Part shown: positions 1 to 12,505 of the stretch, one piece after another | Layout: every line of letters begins with the position of its first letter | Position numbering within the stretch: the first letter of the stretch is position 1 | Source: Hemerocallis citrina | Lineage: Eukaryota > Streptophyta > Magnoliopsida > Asparagales > Asphodelaceae | DNA: 64,000 nucleotides | Direction: 5' to 3' | Assembly: GCA_017893485.1 (NCBI GenBank) | Contig: CM030360.1 | Span: forward strand, 17,345,971-17,409,970 | Notes under the pieces: generated by a model | Told to the model about the DNA's origin: nothing | The model's input: only the letters and a program-made list of their open reading frames with translations | Databases searched by the model: none | Made by a program: the position numbers and the translations under genes

Positions 1-3000
1 AACTCCACCGAGCGGTCATGCTGCTTCCCTGAGATGCACCCTGTAGCTCGAATCTTCCTCCGTGCTACTTTGATATCCCTGCACCTGCTCAAATGGTAGA
101 CATGTACACTGCCGCTCCACTTGAATGCCCTTCTTGTCTTTATTCCTCCTGCACTCCCGACCTGGTATCCAGCACCTAATTGAGTTGGCACGTCAGTACA
201 TATACTGACACAATGCTGATAAGAAAACAACGATCTCCAACTAGCAATCACAACTAGCCTTTGATGAAAACATAAAAGTGCATCCTAATTTCCTAGTGTC
301 AGTGTATGCCATGACCTGAAGTCTAATGCATAGTGCACAAGGTACAGAAAAATATATGCACTTAGTCTAATGTTAGAAAGACTTTGGACATGCATGTATC
401 TCATACTACATACGCTCCAAATCAAGTCGTCTTCTCCAGTTTCAGGTTTTTGAACCCTCGCCATGCAATACATTCTACTATTGTACTCAACCTATTCTTG
501 ATAGATACAGCATGGTTGATGAATCCTACAGTTATTACTGCTAATCACAGTAGTGTCCCTGTTTGCCACTAGTGCCCCAATCTGGTTTGGATCACACCAA
601 ATGTCGTGACAATCTTATAGATACACAACCACATATCTATGGCACCGAATATCCATGGGAGAGCAGTCTCATGGTCCGTTCGTGTCCACCCAACATAAGA
701 ACATGATGGCCTCATGGATCTAATCCCCCTACCCGACAGGAACCCTCCCATTCTTACCACAGTTGTTCAGGAATCAACAGTGCGAGATATGCACCGCAGC
801 ATGTATTCCTAATGAATGGAAGAGACAACCCTGGTTAACACCTTCTAGTGCTGGCTCTTAGAACGAGTTGGATTATAGGGAGTCACCCCTAACATCAACT
901 CGGTCTTCGAGCGAAAGGTAAAGAAATATAATCTGAAATAACAATGGTTTCTAAAACATGTGATTTTGTCAAATCATGCATAGTGTCTAACGAATGATTG
1001 AGCCCAACAGTTCTGTAAAAAATAACTAAATCACGGCGAACCCATATTCATCGATTACCAACACCTCTATAGGTCTTCGACCTAAGATCTCTGGCCCGCG
1101 ACCCTCAGTGAGCAGTACAACGGTTCCCAATGGAGTGCCTTATACCCGGCAATGGAGCTGAAACACTCACAATTTATTTATATCCAGTTATTGACAGACC
1201 TAGGAATCAACACATTCAAGATGCAGCAGATAACCTAGCCTATCAACCCCAAACATCGGCGATCCGATCTCTCCCGGCCGCCACACCTCCGTCTCAGGTC
1301 TCATCCAGTATCCCGGCCCGCAGTCAACCTTCCTTCGGTAAACGATCCGACGGCGCACAAGAAGATCTTTATTTCTCGAGGTGAAAATGAATCATTCACA
1401 ATACTTGCCGACTGGGTTGATAGTCCTAAGGTATCACAACCTAGACTAGCTCCAAGCTATACTAGCTACGAGCCCACATGCAACAAATCGACCATATAGC
1501 TATTCTCCCAACTTACTCATGTGTCCACCATGATTACAAGGCACAAGAATCTTATCTAAGTCCCAAGTGAAGTGCTTAATAGGGATAATCACTTAAACAT
1601 TTTAGAAACTCAAATCAACTCCTAGTCATATTCCTGTAGCATGTAGAAAATTTCATAATTTGTGCTACACGTATTGGAATCTAACAAAATTAGACTTTCT
1701 AGAAAGGTGGGAACCTCCACTACAATTTCTTAGTTGACAACTCTCTCAAATTTCTTATAGAACTCAAGTTTCCTGATTTCAAACACATGCTTGAAATCAA
1801 CAAAGACAGCAGGTTGCTGAAACTTGTAACATTCATAACTTTCAAAATACAACTTGGAATTACATGATATTACCCATTCGGGAAAGCTAAGACCCTATAC
1901 TACATGTCGGTAGTTAACCATTTCTTCAAATTCAGCAATGTAGAAGCTAAACAATCTCTATATGTTCTCAGCTGTACATTCTTCCAAACAATTGCTGCAT
2001 CTTGCCATTATCATAAAAACTTGCTCACTTATCGGAATTACTCAATTTTGGATTCTATAGAAATATGGGAATATCTAAGAAAACTTCCTTGTTGAACACA
2101 TCCACAGATTCATCCATTAAGACACTGTAAAATTCCAATTTCTATCAGTATACACACAGGAAATGAGTTTCCTTTACAAAAACCAAATCCTTCAATTAAG
2201 ATAGGTTCTGCCCCAATCTAAAAAAAAATCATAACTTTCAAATCACAAACTGGAATTGCATGATTCAAGAAGTTTTGGAAAGTTACGACTCTCTACTATA
2301 ATTCTCTAGTTGATTGTTCTTCCAAATTCTCAACACATAAATCCAGAATTTCACAACTTCTCTGACTACTCAAAAGCTGAACTAAACTGAACATACAGTA
2401 CTCAAAAGTCAATATCAATTCAACCACAAGTCCAATACATATGAAATTTTAGATTCAGTAACTAGATATATACAAGAGAAATAACCAAAAATTTTAGCTC
2501 ATAATTCCTTATAAATTAAGAGATGAATTTTCAAACAATAGATCAATTTCAGTCATTCTCAAACACATACAGCAGCTATGTCCTTCTCGCTGCGCTGTTT
2601 TCAATCGATCGAATGAAGCACCAAATGTTCTCCAACAATTATCAAATTTGACACACTAATAGTAGACATATACAAGATGCTACATTTCAAATTTCATCAC
2701 AAAATTCCATACCAACTGAGAGTTATGAATTTTTAAAGTTCAACTTTCACTCTCAACAGCAGCAGATTTACCGTTGACCCGGTTGAACAAATAAATACAT
2801 TACAAATAGCAAATAAATTTCAGAAATTCTGAAATTTGGAATACAAGTTGTTAACATATACATCTAACTTTTCCTTTCATGTTCCAACTCAAAATTACTT
2901 ATAGATATTGAGTTATGAATTTTTACACTCGACTTAGTTTGCCCAAAAAAACTACAGATTTCCCCCGTTTACTGATTTCAGAAATTTAATTTGTAAACTC

Positions 3001-4128
3001 TTCACATTAACTCCGAAAATTCTGAAATAATTCTAGCTTGCTCCTAACATCATCATCATTGTTCAGTAAAAATTTGGTATCGAAATTCCATCGTATCATC
3101 AAATAACAAAAATCTCTATCATAACTAGTTCTTAAGCTCTATTTGCAAGATTCTCATTCTACACCGACTCTACTATCTCAACTTAACAATAACAATATTC
3201 TCAAGATTAAACTATCATTCAAGCATTCAAACAAACATCACAAGCATTATATCTTCACAAATAAAATTAAACATAATAATGTTTGGAGAACACCCACAAG
3301 ATGAAGAAATCCTCAAGCTTCTTGCTAGCTAGCTCCTCTCTTCCTCTCAATTTCTTCTTCTCCTTCAAAACTTAAAGAACCCATAAGAAAATATTAAAAC
3401 CCCTCTTCTTTCCTTCTTTTCTCATCTCAAGAATAAAATAGTAGAAGAATATGGAGAGTAGAAGTAGAAGGAGATGGAGGTGGAGATTTTGGGTGAAAAA
3501 TGAGATGAAGATGGGATTTGGATTTTCGGCCATGGGGATGGGTTTGGCTGCCGAAATTGGGAAGGGAGGAGAGAGGAATAGGTCGGTGGGGAAGAGGGAA
3601 AAGAAATGGGGTGTGTGTGTCTCTTCTACATATATATATATATAGATATATATATACCCATAATTTTATTAAATATACATACATACACTCTAATGTATAT
3701 ATTTACAATTCACTTCAACCCAATTCAACTTAAATAAGTATACATACAAATATATATACATATACATATACATGTAGAATGCATACAAGTATCCATACAT
3801 ATATATCATATACAATTCAGTCAAAATATACACACACATATATATACATGTTTTATAAATAAAATACTTATTTTTATAATATAAGAGTATATTTTATAAA
3901 AATACTATTTGTCCCAAAGATTGTCTCGTTAGAACAATCGGAACAATACACACAATTTAATTGAGAAGATATCTCGAATATACCTCATCGGGTTCAGAAT
4001 AACTAATATATGTGAAATTTCTCAATTAAAATCAATTATTATTAGAAAAATACACAATCGCGTGCGATTCTCAACTGTGTACGGATTATGATGCAAAATA
4101 GCTATATGCTATTTTGCGGGGTATTACA
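1..4128 (-). mobile_element. Long LTR of a chromovirus-like Ty3/gypsy element, copy A (cut by window start)
   Basis: This tract matches, with many substitutions and indels, the LTRs at 14710-18941 and 20732-23024. Shared blocks include the 'ctgcttccctgagatg' block near its start and the 'attttgcgggg' block near its end. It ends at 4128 in GTATTACA, which read on the minus strand is the LTR start TGTAATAC. No purine tract abuts 4128 on the minus strand, so 4128 is the outer end of a 5' LTR or one end of a solo LTR. The flanking DNA belongs to a Tat-like element, so this is a nested insertion. The A+T-rich body has no open coding frame. A purine-rich patch at 3440-3620 corresponds to a transcribed leader on the minus strand. 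Assignment to the Tekay/Del group rests on LTR length and the related PBS at 20713-20727. Confidence 0.7.
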
Positions 4129-4277
4129 CCAATAGCTGAAGCTAGCACCTTCGACGAGCACCAGAGAAGCCACCAAGCACCACTGATGAAACACCACGAT
4201 TTCTAGAGAGAGAAGCTCTCAAAATTTTCAGGAGAGAGAAAGTGAAGGTGGTAAATGAAGGAGGGGAAATGGAATCA

Positions 4278-4300
4278 ATCCCTATTTATAAGACCGTAGG
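4278..4300 (-). promoter_or_regulatory. TATA-box promoter on the strand antisense to the Tat-like element
   Basis: On the minus strand the sequence reads CTTATAAATAGGG at about 4284-4296. A pyrimidine-rich leader-like stretch with CTCTCTC follows toward 4200. This is a canonical plant TATA box layout. Transcription would run leftward, opposite to the element whose 3' LTR is at 6587-7257. The transcribed region is interrupted after about 150 bp by the LTR ending at 4128. Confidence 0.45.
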
Positions 4301-4474
4301 GATTAAATCGCCACATGGCAGTATCTAAGCCCTCCACAAGAATCAACGGTCAGATCACACCACCTCGGGTCCAATAAGAACAGTAACTTGTCAAACAGAC
4401 AGTCAGTCAGTAACGCGAACGATCGTCACAACATTCGGTCAATAAAAGAAACAATATGAAGGAGTGAACAATCG

Positions 4475-4610
4475 CACAAACACTTGGTGGATGTCGTGGG
4501 ATGGGTAATTTCACAAACACTTGATGAACGTGATCGGGTGAAAATTTCACAAACACTTGATGAACGTGATGGGGTGAGAAATTTCACAAACACTTGGTGG
4601 GCGCCATATT
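4475..4610 (+). repeat. Tandem repeat, about 37 bp x 4
   Basis: The word CACAAACACTTG recurs at 4475, 4512, 4548 and 4585, giving a period of 36-37 bp. The two central units are nearly identical and the outer two diverge after the shared word. It lies in the 3' region of the Tat-like element, where such elements commonly carry short arrays. Confidence 0.8.
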
Positions 4611-4884
4611 CACCACTAATAGAAGAAAACCCATCGCTAATCAAGATTCCTTGTGACAAAACCTACTAACCCCGCGGAGTCTCCAAGCCCGTTCAAACTC
4701 ACTCCACCAAAATCAACCAAGATTTCTAAGAGACGATCAACTCCAAAAAACCCAAGCACACTAGTGCTCCTACCTCGATGTGAGAAAGAAATCTACCGAA
4801 GACAACTCAATTCCAAACGAGGCGAGCATCTAGCGAGATCAAGACTTCAAAAATCTCCACAAAAGCTCCAAAGAGTTGCAAAAA

Positions 4885-4968
4885 TGAAAAAATCCCAAGC
4901 AAATGCACTCAGAGGTGATATGGTATAAAAAATCCCAAGAAAATGCACTCAGAGGTGCTATGGTATAA
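4885..4968 (+). repeat. Direct duplication, about 40 bp x 2
   Basis: AATCCCAAG followed by AAATGCACTCAGAGGTG occurs at 4891 and again at 4931, with the same downstream TATGGTATA. Only a few positions differ. Confidence 0.8.
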
Positions 4969-5139
4969 GAGGGTCGCCAAACGGGTCGGATTTACGACCC
5001 AAATCCACAAGAAAAACAAACAGAATCAAGAAGGGGTATAAACGGGTCGGATCCAAAGTAACAACCCCGAAACCCGCTTCGCTTCTCCTCCTCCATCTTC
5101 TTCTTTTTTCTCAAATTTGGGTGCTAAAAACCCTCTCCA

Positions 5140-5930
5140 AATGAGCTCGCCCTTCACAGCTCCGACATCGAGCTCCACAGACTCCGAAACATCGAGCTCC
5201 TGCCTTGACCACTCCTCGGCCCAAGCTCCTGGTTGACGAGGAGATTTCACAGATCAACCTCTTCGAAACTCGAGGTCTGTAGCTCAGCTGAAGCTTCGAT
5301 TCCTCATAGCTCGGTGGAATGCCCCCCATAGCTCGGCAAAACTTCAAAGCCACCATAGCTCGGCAAGAACAGCTCCCCTAGCTGGGCAAATCTTCATCTT
5401 CGTAGCTTGGCCAAAGTCGCAACCTCCTTAGCTTGGTGAATTTGTCAAAACCCAAAGCTCGGCGAAGCTTCGATAACCCATAGCCCGGCGAGAACGAGAT
5501 GCCTATAGTTCGGCAGAGCTTTGAAATCCCCATAGCTCATCCAAAGGTGAAGCTCAATAGCTTGACAAATGAGATAGGTTGGCGAAGTCGAAGAACCAAA
5601 GTTCGGCGAAACTCGAGCTTCATAGCTCGAAAAGGCTTCAATGCTCTGTAGCTCGACCAAGAGGAGGTAGCTCTACACTCCCATAGGTCGACGAGGGCGT
5701 GGTAGCTCTAGGGAGAACGGAGTTGACGCTCGAGCGAAATACAAAGCTCCATCCAAAAAAAGATCTTTGAAACCTCGAGCGAAGCTCAATCCTGTAGCTC
5801 GACCAAAATGACTCGACGACGACCACTCACCATTGCTCGAAGATGGCACTATGGCTTCGTAGCATGACGAGATCCTCAAAAATTGCAAAAATTGGCCATA
5901 GCTCGGCCAAACGGTCGACCGAGCTAAGGG
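5140..5930 (+). repeat. AGCTCG-rich degenerate repeat tract
   Basis: The words CATAGCTCGGC, TAGCTCGA and close variants recur roughly every 25-45 bp across about 800 bp, embedded in otherwise different sequence. Spacing is irregular, so it is not a clean tandem array. Several overlapping ORFs on both strands result from the biased composition and show no recognisable domain. It lies in the 3' interior of the Tat-like element. Confidence 0.6.
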
Positions 5931-6571
5931 GTCGCTCACAGCCGTTGTCGACCCTTGGATCTCTCCAAAAACTGAGCTTGAGTGCGAGAGATGGCTCAGA
6001 TGCATCCACGTCGCTCCATCGTCTTCTCCAGTGCTTCAATCTCTCCTAAGCCGTCTGATCTTGCTCAGCGGGCAAGCCGAGCGCTGATGAGCACTCCAGA
6101 TCACACCACGTTAGCACCTGATCACAACGATAAGATCACATCCGTTCAATCCTCTCAATGCGTGAGCCTGGCTCTGAGCAATGCCTTTAATCACGTCAAG
6201 ATCAGCGCTGAAGTCAGTATTTTTGCAAAAAAAACCCTTAAATTCATTTTTAATTCGAAAAAGTAATTAAAAATTCAAAAATAATTATTTAAATTAGGAA
6301 AATTAATTTAAAAATCTGAAAATAATTAAAATTGAATTTATTAATTATAAAATTCGAAAAAGTGATTTTTAAATTGGGGAAAAATTCCAAAAAATTCAAG
6401 AAAATTCGAAAAAATTCGAAGAACTATGGAAAAATTCAGGAAATATTTCACTGCCTTTAGAATCCACATATCAGTTCCAGGTATCTTCGAACACTCTGAC
6501 TGCTAAGATTATACGCCAGATTCCATAAATAAGACGTACTACTCCCCGAAAGCCAAGAAAATTGCCTTCCC

Positions 6572-6586
6572 GGAGTGGGGGGCTTA
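6572..6586 (+). other. Polypurine tract of the Tat-like element
   Basis: The sequence GGAGTGGGGGGCT directly precedes the LTR start TGATGATGG at 6587. The same GGAGTGGGGGGCT core precedes the 3' LTR of the intact element (minus strand, 40418-40430). This fixes the element orientation as plus and marks 6587-7257 as a 3' LTR. Confidence 0.7.
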
Positions 6587-6963
6587 TGATGATGGTAAAA
6601 GTCATAGCAAATCAGAGCCGTAAAATTCCTGCACAGATCTCAATGCATCCACAAACAGATTAGCTGTCACATGCATCTTTTACAGGTCTGGGCCCACTCC
6701 AAGACATGGGCTTCTTCCAAGCCCACAAAAAGTGAAAGACTAGGCCCACTAGGAGAGACACCCAGTCCATGAAGGCTAGGAGTCAAATCTCTTATCCCCT
6801 AACAAGGATATCTTATCTCTTGAGGGGGGAGACATAACAGAGATAAGGAATTTAAATGGATCAGACGGACACAAATCAATCTCTTGGAATGTCTCTCAGG
6901 CCTAAATACCCCTCCCCCTCTACAGTCAGAAGGTAATCAACAATTTGCTAGTTTTCACTCTCT

Positions 6964-7011
<48 letters not shown>

Positions 7012-7257
7012 GGTTTTGACTTGAGCGTCGAAGGGTCTGTCGCCGGGGCCAACCCCGGTGTTTCAGGCTTTTTGCAGGTCCATCGGCCACATCAGCAACC
7101 ATCGAATTCAGATCATGGTGGTCAATCAACGATCCAGATTCACTCATAGGAGCTCTAACCACTTTTAACGGCCAAGGTCACAGGTCAGCTTTTTAGTAGT
7201 TTCCATCAATTATTAACTCACTATCTGTTTGCTCCCACACCGAAATAAGCAGCAACA
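6587..7257 (+). mobile_element. 3' LTR of Tat-like family 2 (left copy)
   Basis: The LTR begins TGATGATGG after a polypurine tract and ends AGCAGCAACA. It aligns along its length with 12506-13133, sharing blocks such as 'ggcccactaggagagaca' and 'gagctctaac'. Relative to that copy it has an expanded CT microsatellite (6960-7008), a damaged TATA region (CCTAAATACC where the other has CCTATAAATG), and lacks about 21 bp near the 3' end. Its partner 5' LTR is not in the window. Confidence 0.75.
6960..7008 (+). repeat. (CT)n microsatellite inside the LTR leader
   Basis: About 22 uninterrupted CT units. The related LTR at 12.5 kb has only short CTCT stretches here, so this is a copy-specific expansion. 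Confidence 0.95.
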
Positions 7258-8690
7258 TAAACCATACGAGAAAAAAAGCAACAAGCAACAAAAATTAATT
7301 AAACTACTCATATTAAAATATAAACTGTATAATAAACATGAAGATAACAATTTACCATCAAAATATTAGATGTAGAATCTGTTATAAAGATGGTACCATA
7401 CTCCATATTTTCATATACACTACAACTCAAAACCCCCACCTCGATGTTTTTTAGGCCTACCCATACATTTTTAAATGTTGGGGTACCCCCTACAAGCATT
7501 TTTTAAAATGTCGGTATAAAAATCGGGATGGGATGCGTCGCAGTAAACATGGGGTCTACTCCAGTGTTTTTCGAAAATACCGATGTAGCCTCATACCACC
7601 CAGCATTTGAAAAATGCTGAGGTGGGGGGAATTTTAATTATTTTTAATTCTTTTTTTTAGGTTCTTTTTGGTGATAGGCATTTTTTAAAATGCCAGGGAT
7701 ATACAATAAACACCCCCCCCCCCCCCCCTTCCAATTAACTTTAAAAAAACTTGTAATAAAACTTAATTCACAAATCATTTTAAAAAAACCCTGTAATACA
7801 ATTCATAATCAATTCCACAAATTTTCAATAATCAGGCATAATAATACAATTCACAATCGTGGACAATAACTAAGCATAATAAAGTAATACTCATTCCATT
7901 AATTATCCTAGAATTCAATTGATTTTAGAAATTACATATATGTTTGATTAAACGAATTAAAAACAAATTAAATAGTATTAGTTACAATAAATGTGTGATA
8001 AATACCACAAGAGACTTCTTCACCGAACTGCTATAGCGTATGCCTCCTTCCGGCAGAGTTGCTTCCATTTTCATCGATTGTTTCCTCTGGATTTGCACGA
8101 CTTGCAACAGATGAGATTCTTTGGTCGGCTTGTGTAATGCACAAATTTTCGAAAATTAGTCAATATGAACATGCACAATCAAGTATCTAGTTAAAATATC
8201 GGTGGGACTATGTATATTACTAATTAAAATCGGTATGTATCAAAGTATCGGTTAACTTTATTAATTGAAAATAGTACGGGGCCATAACTTGCAAATAGGC
8301 AGTTGAAACTCATTTTTTACAAATTGTATTAGCTAGTGTATAATGTTTTCTAACTAATAGCAAAATTTCGTATTTTTTTGAACTTATTTGTTAAACTTTT
8401 ACTTGTTTCGCTCGATATATTTGAAGTATCGAGAGAAACCTAACAATTACAAGCATTTCATTTGCGCTTGGAACCTATAAAAAGGGTGAGATTATGTATT
8501 TTACTAATTAACTTGCTACTAATCAAGTGTCGAGTGAGTTATAAACTTGGATTTTTTCTGCTATCGGAGTATTTGTTAACTTTATTAGTTGAAAGTAATA
8601 AACAGTGATCGAATCTCACTGTTAGTAAATTATGGATTGAATTTGCTGAGTATAACGACATGAGTCAATTAGCAAATCACCAAGTAAATA
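7258..8690. other. Intergenic AT-rich DNA with a possible CACTA-type terminus
   Basis: No coding frame is convincing. CACTACAA occurs at 7418, followed within 300 bp by several imperfect palindromes of the type GCATTTTTTAAAATG (7496-7510, 7570-7590, 7600-7620, 7679-7693). Subterminal repeats behind CACTA are the hallmark of CACTA element ends, so 7418 may be the left end of a decayed element. No matching TTGTAGTG terminus with subterminal repeats is seen nearby. A 20-bp poly-C run sits near 7710-7730. Positions 8000-8150 have a gene-like composition but no frame I recognise. Confidence 0.35.
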
Positions 8691-11600
8691 CTAGATTTGT
8701 AACCTCTGTTTCCGATTATACGGATTTCCATTTCTTTTCTTTCTTTTCCTTGTATTCTTGTATTCCAATTTCCGTATAAATTCTTTCCTTGGCATTTAGA
8801 TTCTTTTTTTGAATCTTCTATTGAAACCCATCCTAATATTTATTTAAAACCCAAATTCATATTCCAGACTATAGTCTTGTTTTCTCTTCTTTTTATTGAT
8901 TTATTTTGAAACTCAAACCAAGTCTTGTTTCCCTCATCTTATAAATATTACTTTGATTTATTTGAAGCCCAATTTAATCCATACTATCATATTATTTTAT
9001 TGATTATTTTAATATCATGTGAAGCCCATACATAGCCCAACAATATTATTATCCTTGTTTATTAATGTAAGCCCAACTATTAAACCCAAATCCGCATTGG
9101 TGTACCCAAACCCGTTAACCCAACTTAAACCCACTAACTCAATTTCCCCAGATCTCTCCAACTCCCTCTCACGTTCCCCACAAATCACTCTCCAAATCCC
9201 CACTATTCCTAACAAAACCCTTGATCCACTCCTTAATCACTCTAATTAATTATATTAATCAACCTAATCTCCTCCTAATTACCATCAGAACCAAACAACC
9301 CCTTCACCTTCCACCTTCTCTCTCCCTCCCATCTGTTCTCCTCCCTCAACCACCATCCCAACCACCTGCCTCGATAGCACCCCGCCATCACCTTCGACCT
9401 TCGACCTCCGCCCCTCGAGACCACCCGATCTCCGCCTCATCGCCGCCAGCAGCGCCGTCATCTCTGACCACCCTCACCTCACCACCATTGCCGAAACCCA
9501 ACTCCATCTCCACCATCATCCATCACCAGCATCGCCGCTCGCCGCCCCTCTCCTTCACCGCAGCCACCACTACACTCCACCATTGCCTTTTCGTCGCTCC
9601 ACCCGAGCGCAACACCACCAAAGCCTCCTCGTCAAGCCCTGCCATCTCCCCCTCCTCGTCTCCAGCACACCATCGAACGCTCCACCGCTCGACCACCCCG
9701 ACAACCCCTCGCCGCACCCCTTTCCCCCGTCAAATCCTCCATTCGCTGTTGCAACCACCGACGCTCTCTCCATTGTCATTGCTGCTGCCTTTACTATTGA
9801 TTGTCCATCGTGTGCACGTGTTGTGGTGTACGTAGTTGCACGTGTCATGGTTTCGTGGGTTGCATGTGCATTGCCACTATTGGAATAATCATCGTCTATA
9901 AGGCAAGTATTCTCTAGTACACTCTTTTGTTCATGTACAAGCATTGCTTGAATCCCGTAAGTAGTTTTGTTTGAATCTCCGTAACATAAGCTCGTTCTTC
10001 GTTCCTTTCACATGTTGATTAAATCTTGGCCAATTGGTATCTATTATTCTACTCGGTTCTTGTAAACCCCGTACATGCAAAATGATCATGAATATCATTT
10101 TTATCACATGCATTACATGAACACATGACAAATAATCATAGACATATATATCCATGCTATGATTTATGTTATTGATCGTGTTATGATGTGGTAGTATAGA
10201 TATTTAATTCGATAATTGTTACAATAGAATTGGGAAGTTATCATGTTGGTGATTGTAGAAATGCCCTTGAACTTCTAGTCATGAATGCTCTGTTAATATC
10301 TCGAGGTGGTAGATACAATTTGTACATCTCAATTTTCGTTAGATAAATTTACCATGTTGCTGTCTCGCTGCTTAGCTTATATTGTAGTGGAATTTAGACC
10401 CCCGTTACTGTTAGAATTAGATCAATCCTTATAAATTAAAGTGAGAGATTATCGAATCTAGTTTCTAGAATATTTGATGGATCTGAATTCCGAGTTGTAG
10501 ATAATGAGTTATCATGCTTTTCGTATTGCTAGGTCTACACATTCCAAATTGTTACTTATAGCACACTAACATGTTTCACAAATTAAAATGTCATGTTAAT
10601 GGGTGAATTGGGACTTGATATTTATCAGCATAATACTAGACTTGATTGGGAGTCATAATATATTTTTTATAGGATTTTTGAATTGATGCTCAGATGTAAA
10701 CTTGACCCTAAACTGCTATTAGAACACTAGACCAGTAAAGACGTGAACTTTTGGCCCAGTAGAAGTTAAAATCATTCAGACAAATTTATATAGAAGTTGT
10801 AGCCCTCTGTGTGAGGAACCCAGACCACTTGACGGGTTCTCAGTCCAACTTGTAGAATGCAAAATATTTAAGTTTTACTACTGTATTGTCGAAATTCTAG
10901 ATTTGTTGTTTATAATTACACTGCCATGTTAAATTAATTAGAACAGTAGGATAACTTAAGAAATTAGACCTGAGGATTTTAAGAATGTTAATTACCAAAT
11001 TTTAGGAACTTAATTATAATTTTTGCAACAGTTGTAGTTAAGTTTTTAGATGAATTATCCATATAATAACTTGATGTTGAGCTGCTGCCTGCGCAGTAAA
11101 CTTATAAAGAACTAGCTGGTAGACTATGTTTCTGTAGTCAAAATGTATCGTGTAGATATGCTTTGGAACCGGCAGGGAGTCCAGTTTCTAGAACCCCTGA
11201 TGGAACCTTATTCTCTTTCCTGTAACAACGGGAAACGAGTTTTTGTACATCAACATTGTGATGTCAAGAATTGTATGTTTATGGTTTTTTAAAATATAAA
11301 CATGTTCTTTTCATATTTAATAATTGAGTTGATACAATAGATAGATCGAATGACTTTATATCATGTAATGCATGGTTTATTATTGCAACTATTTCACTGA
11401 TTATACCGACTGTCTGTATACCGATTACATGTACACGACTGAATCACATTAAAAGAATGACAAGCCGGGATAGTAAGGGTACGACCTAGTAGTCGATAAT
11501 TTAGGGGACTATACTTGGAAAGGAGCTCGGGGTTTCCCTACCATTACTGAATGGCTGAATGATTGAATGACTGAATAACTGAATGAATGAACACTGTATA

Positions 11601-12464
11601 TTGTTCATCAAACATTGATACAGAATACTGAATGACTGAATAACTAAATAACTGAATTATATTTCTTGTTTATATGTTTTCTCGAGTACATGACCTATAG
11701 CATTCACCACTAGAGTCAAAATGTTACATGATTGTATGCACCCGAACCTGTGGTGTGGGACGCAGGATTGCATGCATTAGATAGGACTCATAAAAGATTA
11801 ATTGAATTAAGATTTACACTGAGCACATGCATATTCCTGTTACAAGTTATATGGTTCCTGTTTACAAGTTTCCATGATTCAAGTTTACATGTTACATATT
11901 TCAGTCTACTAGTTTCATGATTCCTGCTCATAAGACAAGTTACCTGATTCTCGATTTCATGTTTGTATTCCTCGTTACATGATTTGTTTCCTGTATACAT
12001 ATGGTTCCCTGTTACTTGCTATACTCCTATTCTTGTTTCATTTTGCTTGTACTACTTGTGGCCCGTTAACACGAGTGTTCCTCTTCCCAACTCGGAATGA
12101 TGAATTTACAGGAGTGGAAGAAGCATTGTCAGAAGGAATTAGTGATCCAGTGTTCTAAGGAACGGAGATGAATTCCAGTCTGCTTTACTTGCTTTATATT
12201 ATGTTTCTCAGTTCTTTTTGCGTTACTGCAAACTTTGTATTTCGGGCTTTGTTGACCCGAAGTTATTTATTTTCTAGATGTTGGTTATGTATGAGACACT
12301 TCATAGATTATTCATGTTTATGTGATATTTTATTGCATGCGTGATTATTGTCATCTTTTATATTGTTGAGTTAAACTGTTACAACTTATGGATGATGTAC
12401 CCATCATCCGTTGGGCCTCAGTTGCGTGTCCATGTTTTTGTATAATGGGAAGCAGGGCGTGACA
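8690..12464 (+). mobile_element. Probable long LTR (chromovirus-like, second family), left edge undefined
   Basis: The tract ends at 12464 in GGGCGTGACA, the typical 3' terminus of long plant gypsy LTRs that start TGTCACGCCC. No start motif is seen, so the left boundary is a guess. Composition changes as in the long LTRs elsewhere here: an AT-rich part with repeated AAGCCCA words (8930-9120), a C-rich leader-like part (9290-9740), then AT-rich DNA. The 204-residue proline/serine-rich ORF at 9221-9835 comes from the C-rich leader and has no domain. No primer-binding site follows 12464, so it is a solo LTR or 3' LTR. An alternative is an unrelated intergenic repeat. Confidence 0.4.
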
Positions 12465-12505
12465 AGATCACACCAATCACACAAAGCACACGAGAGTTAT
12501 CCCGA

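Larger units (their letters stand above)
4129..6586 (+). mobile_element. 3' non-coding interior of a degenerate Tat-like element
   Basis: This stretch lies immediately left of a purine tract and a Tat-type LTR, so it is read as the pol-distal interior of a plus-strand element whose 5' part is off-window or was displaced by the LTR at 1-4128. No gag or pol frame survives. It contains a TATA-like promoter on the minus strand (about 4285), a 37-bp tandem repeat, a 40-bp duplicate, and a long tract dominated by AGCTCG words. The short ORFs here overlap in several frames and look like by-products of the repeats. In layout it resembles the 40.4-48.2 kb interior of the intact Tat element in this window. 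Confidence 0.5.

Noticed and set aside
4475..4610. CRISPR-like array (regular repeats with spacers)
   Set aside because: Only four 37-bp units in tandem with no unique spacers, in a plant genome. It is a minisatellite.
9221..9835. 204-residue plus-strand ORF rich in Pro/Ser/Thr
   Set aside because: It follows a C-rich leader-like tract. Composition is low-complexity, overlapping ORFs exist in other frames and on the other strand, and no domain is visible.
10376..10392. TTGTAGTG as the right end of the CACTA-like element at 7418
   Set aside because: No subterminal palindromes precede it and the intervening DNA looks like an LTR. Chance occurrence is likely.
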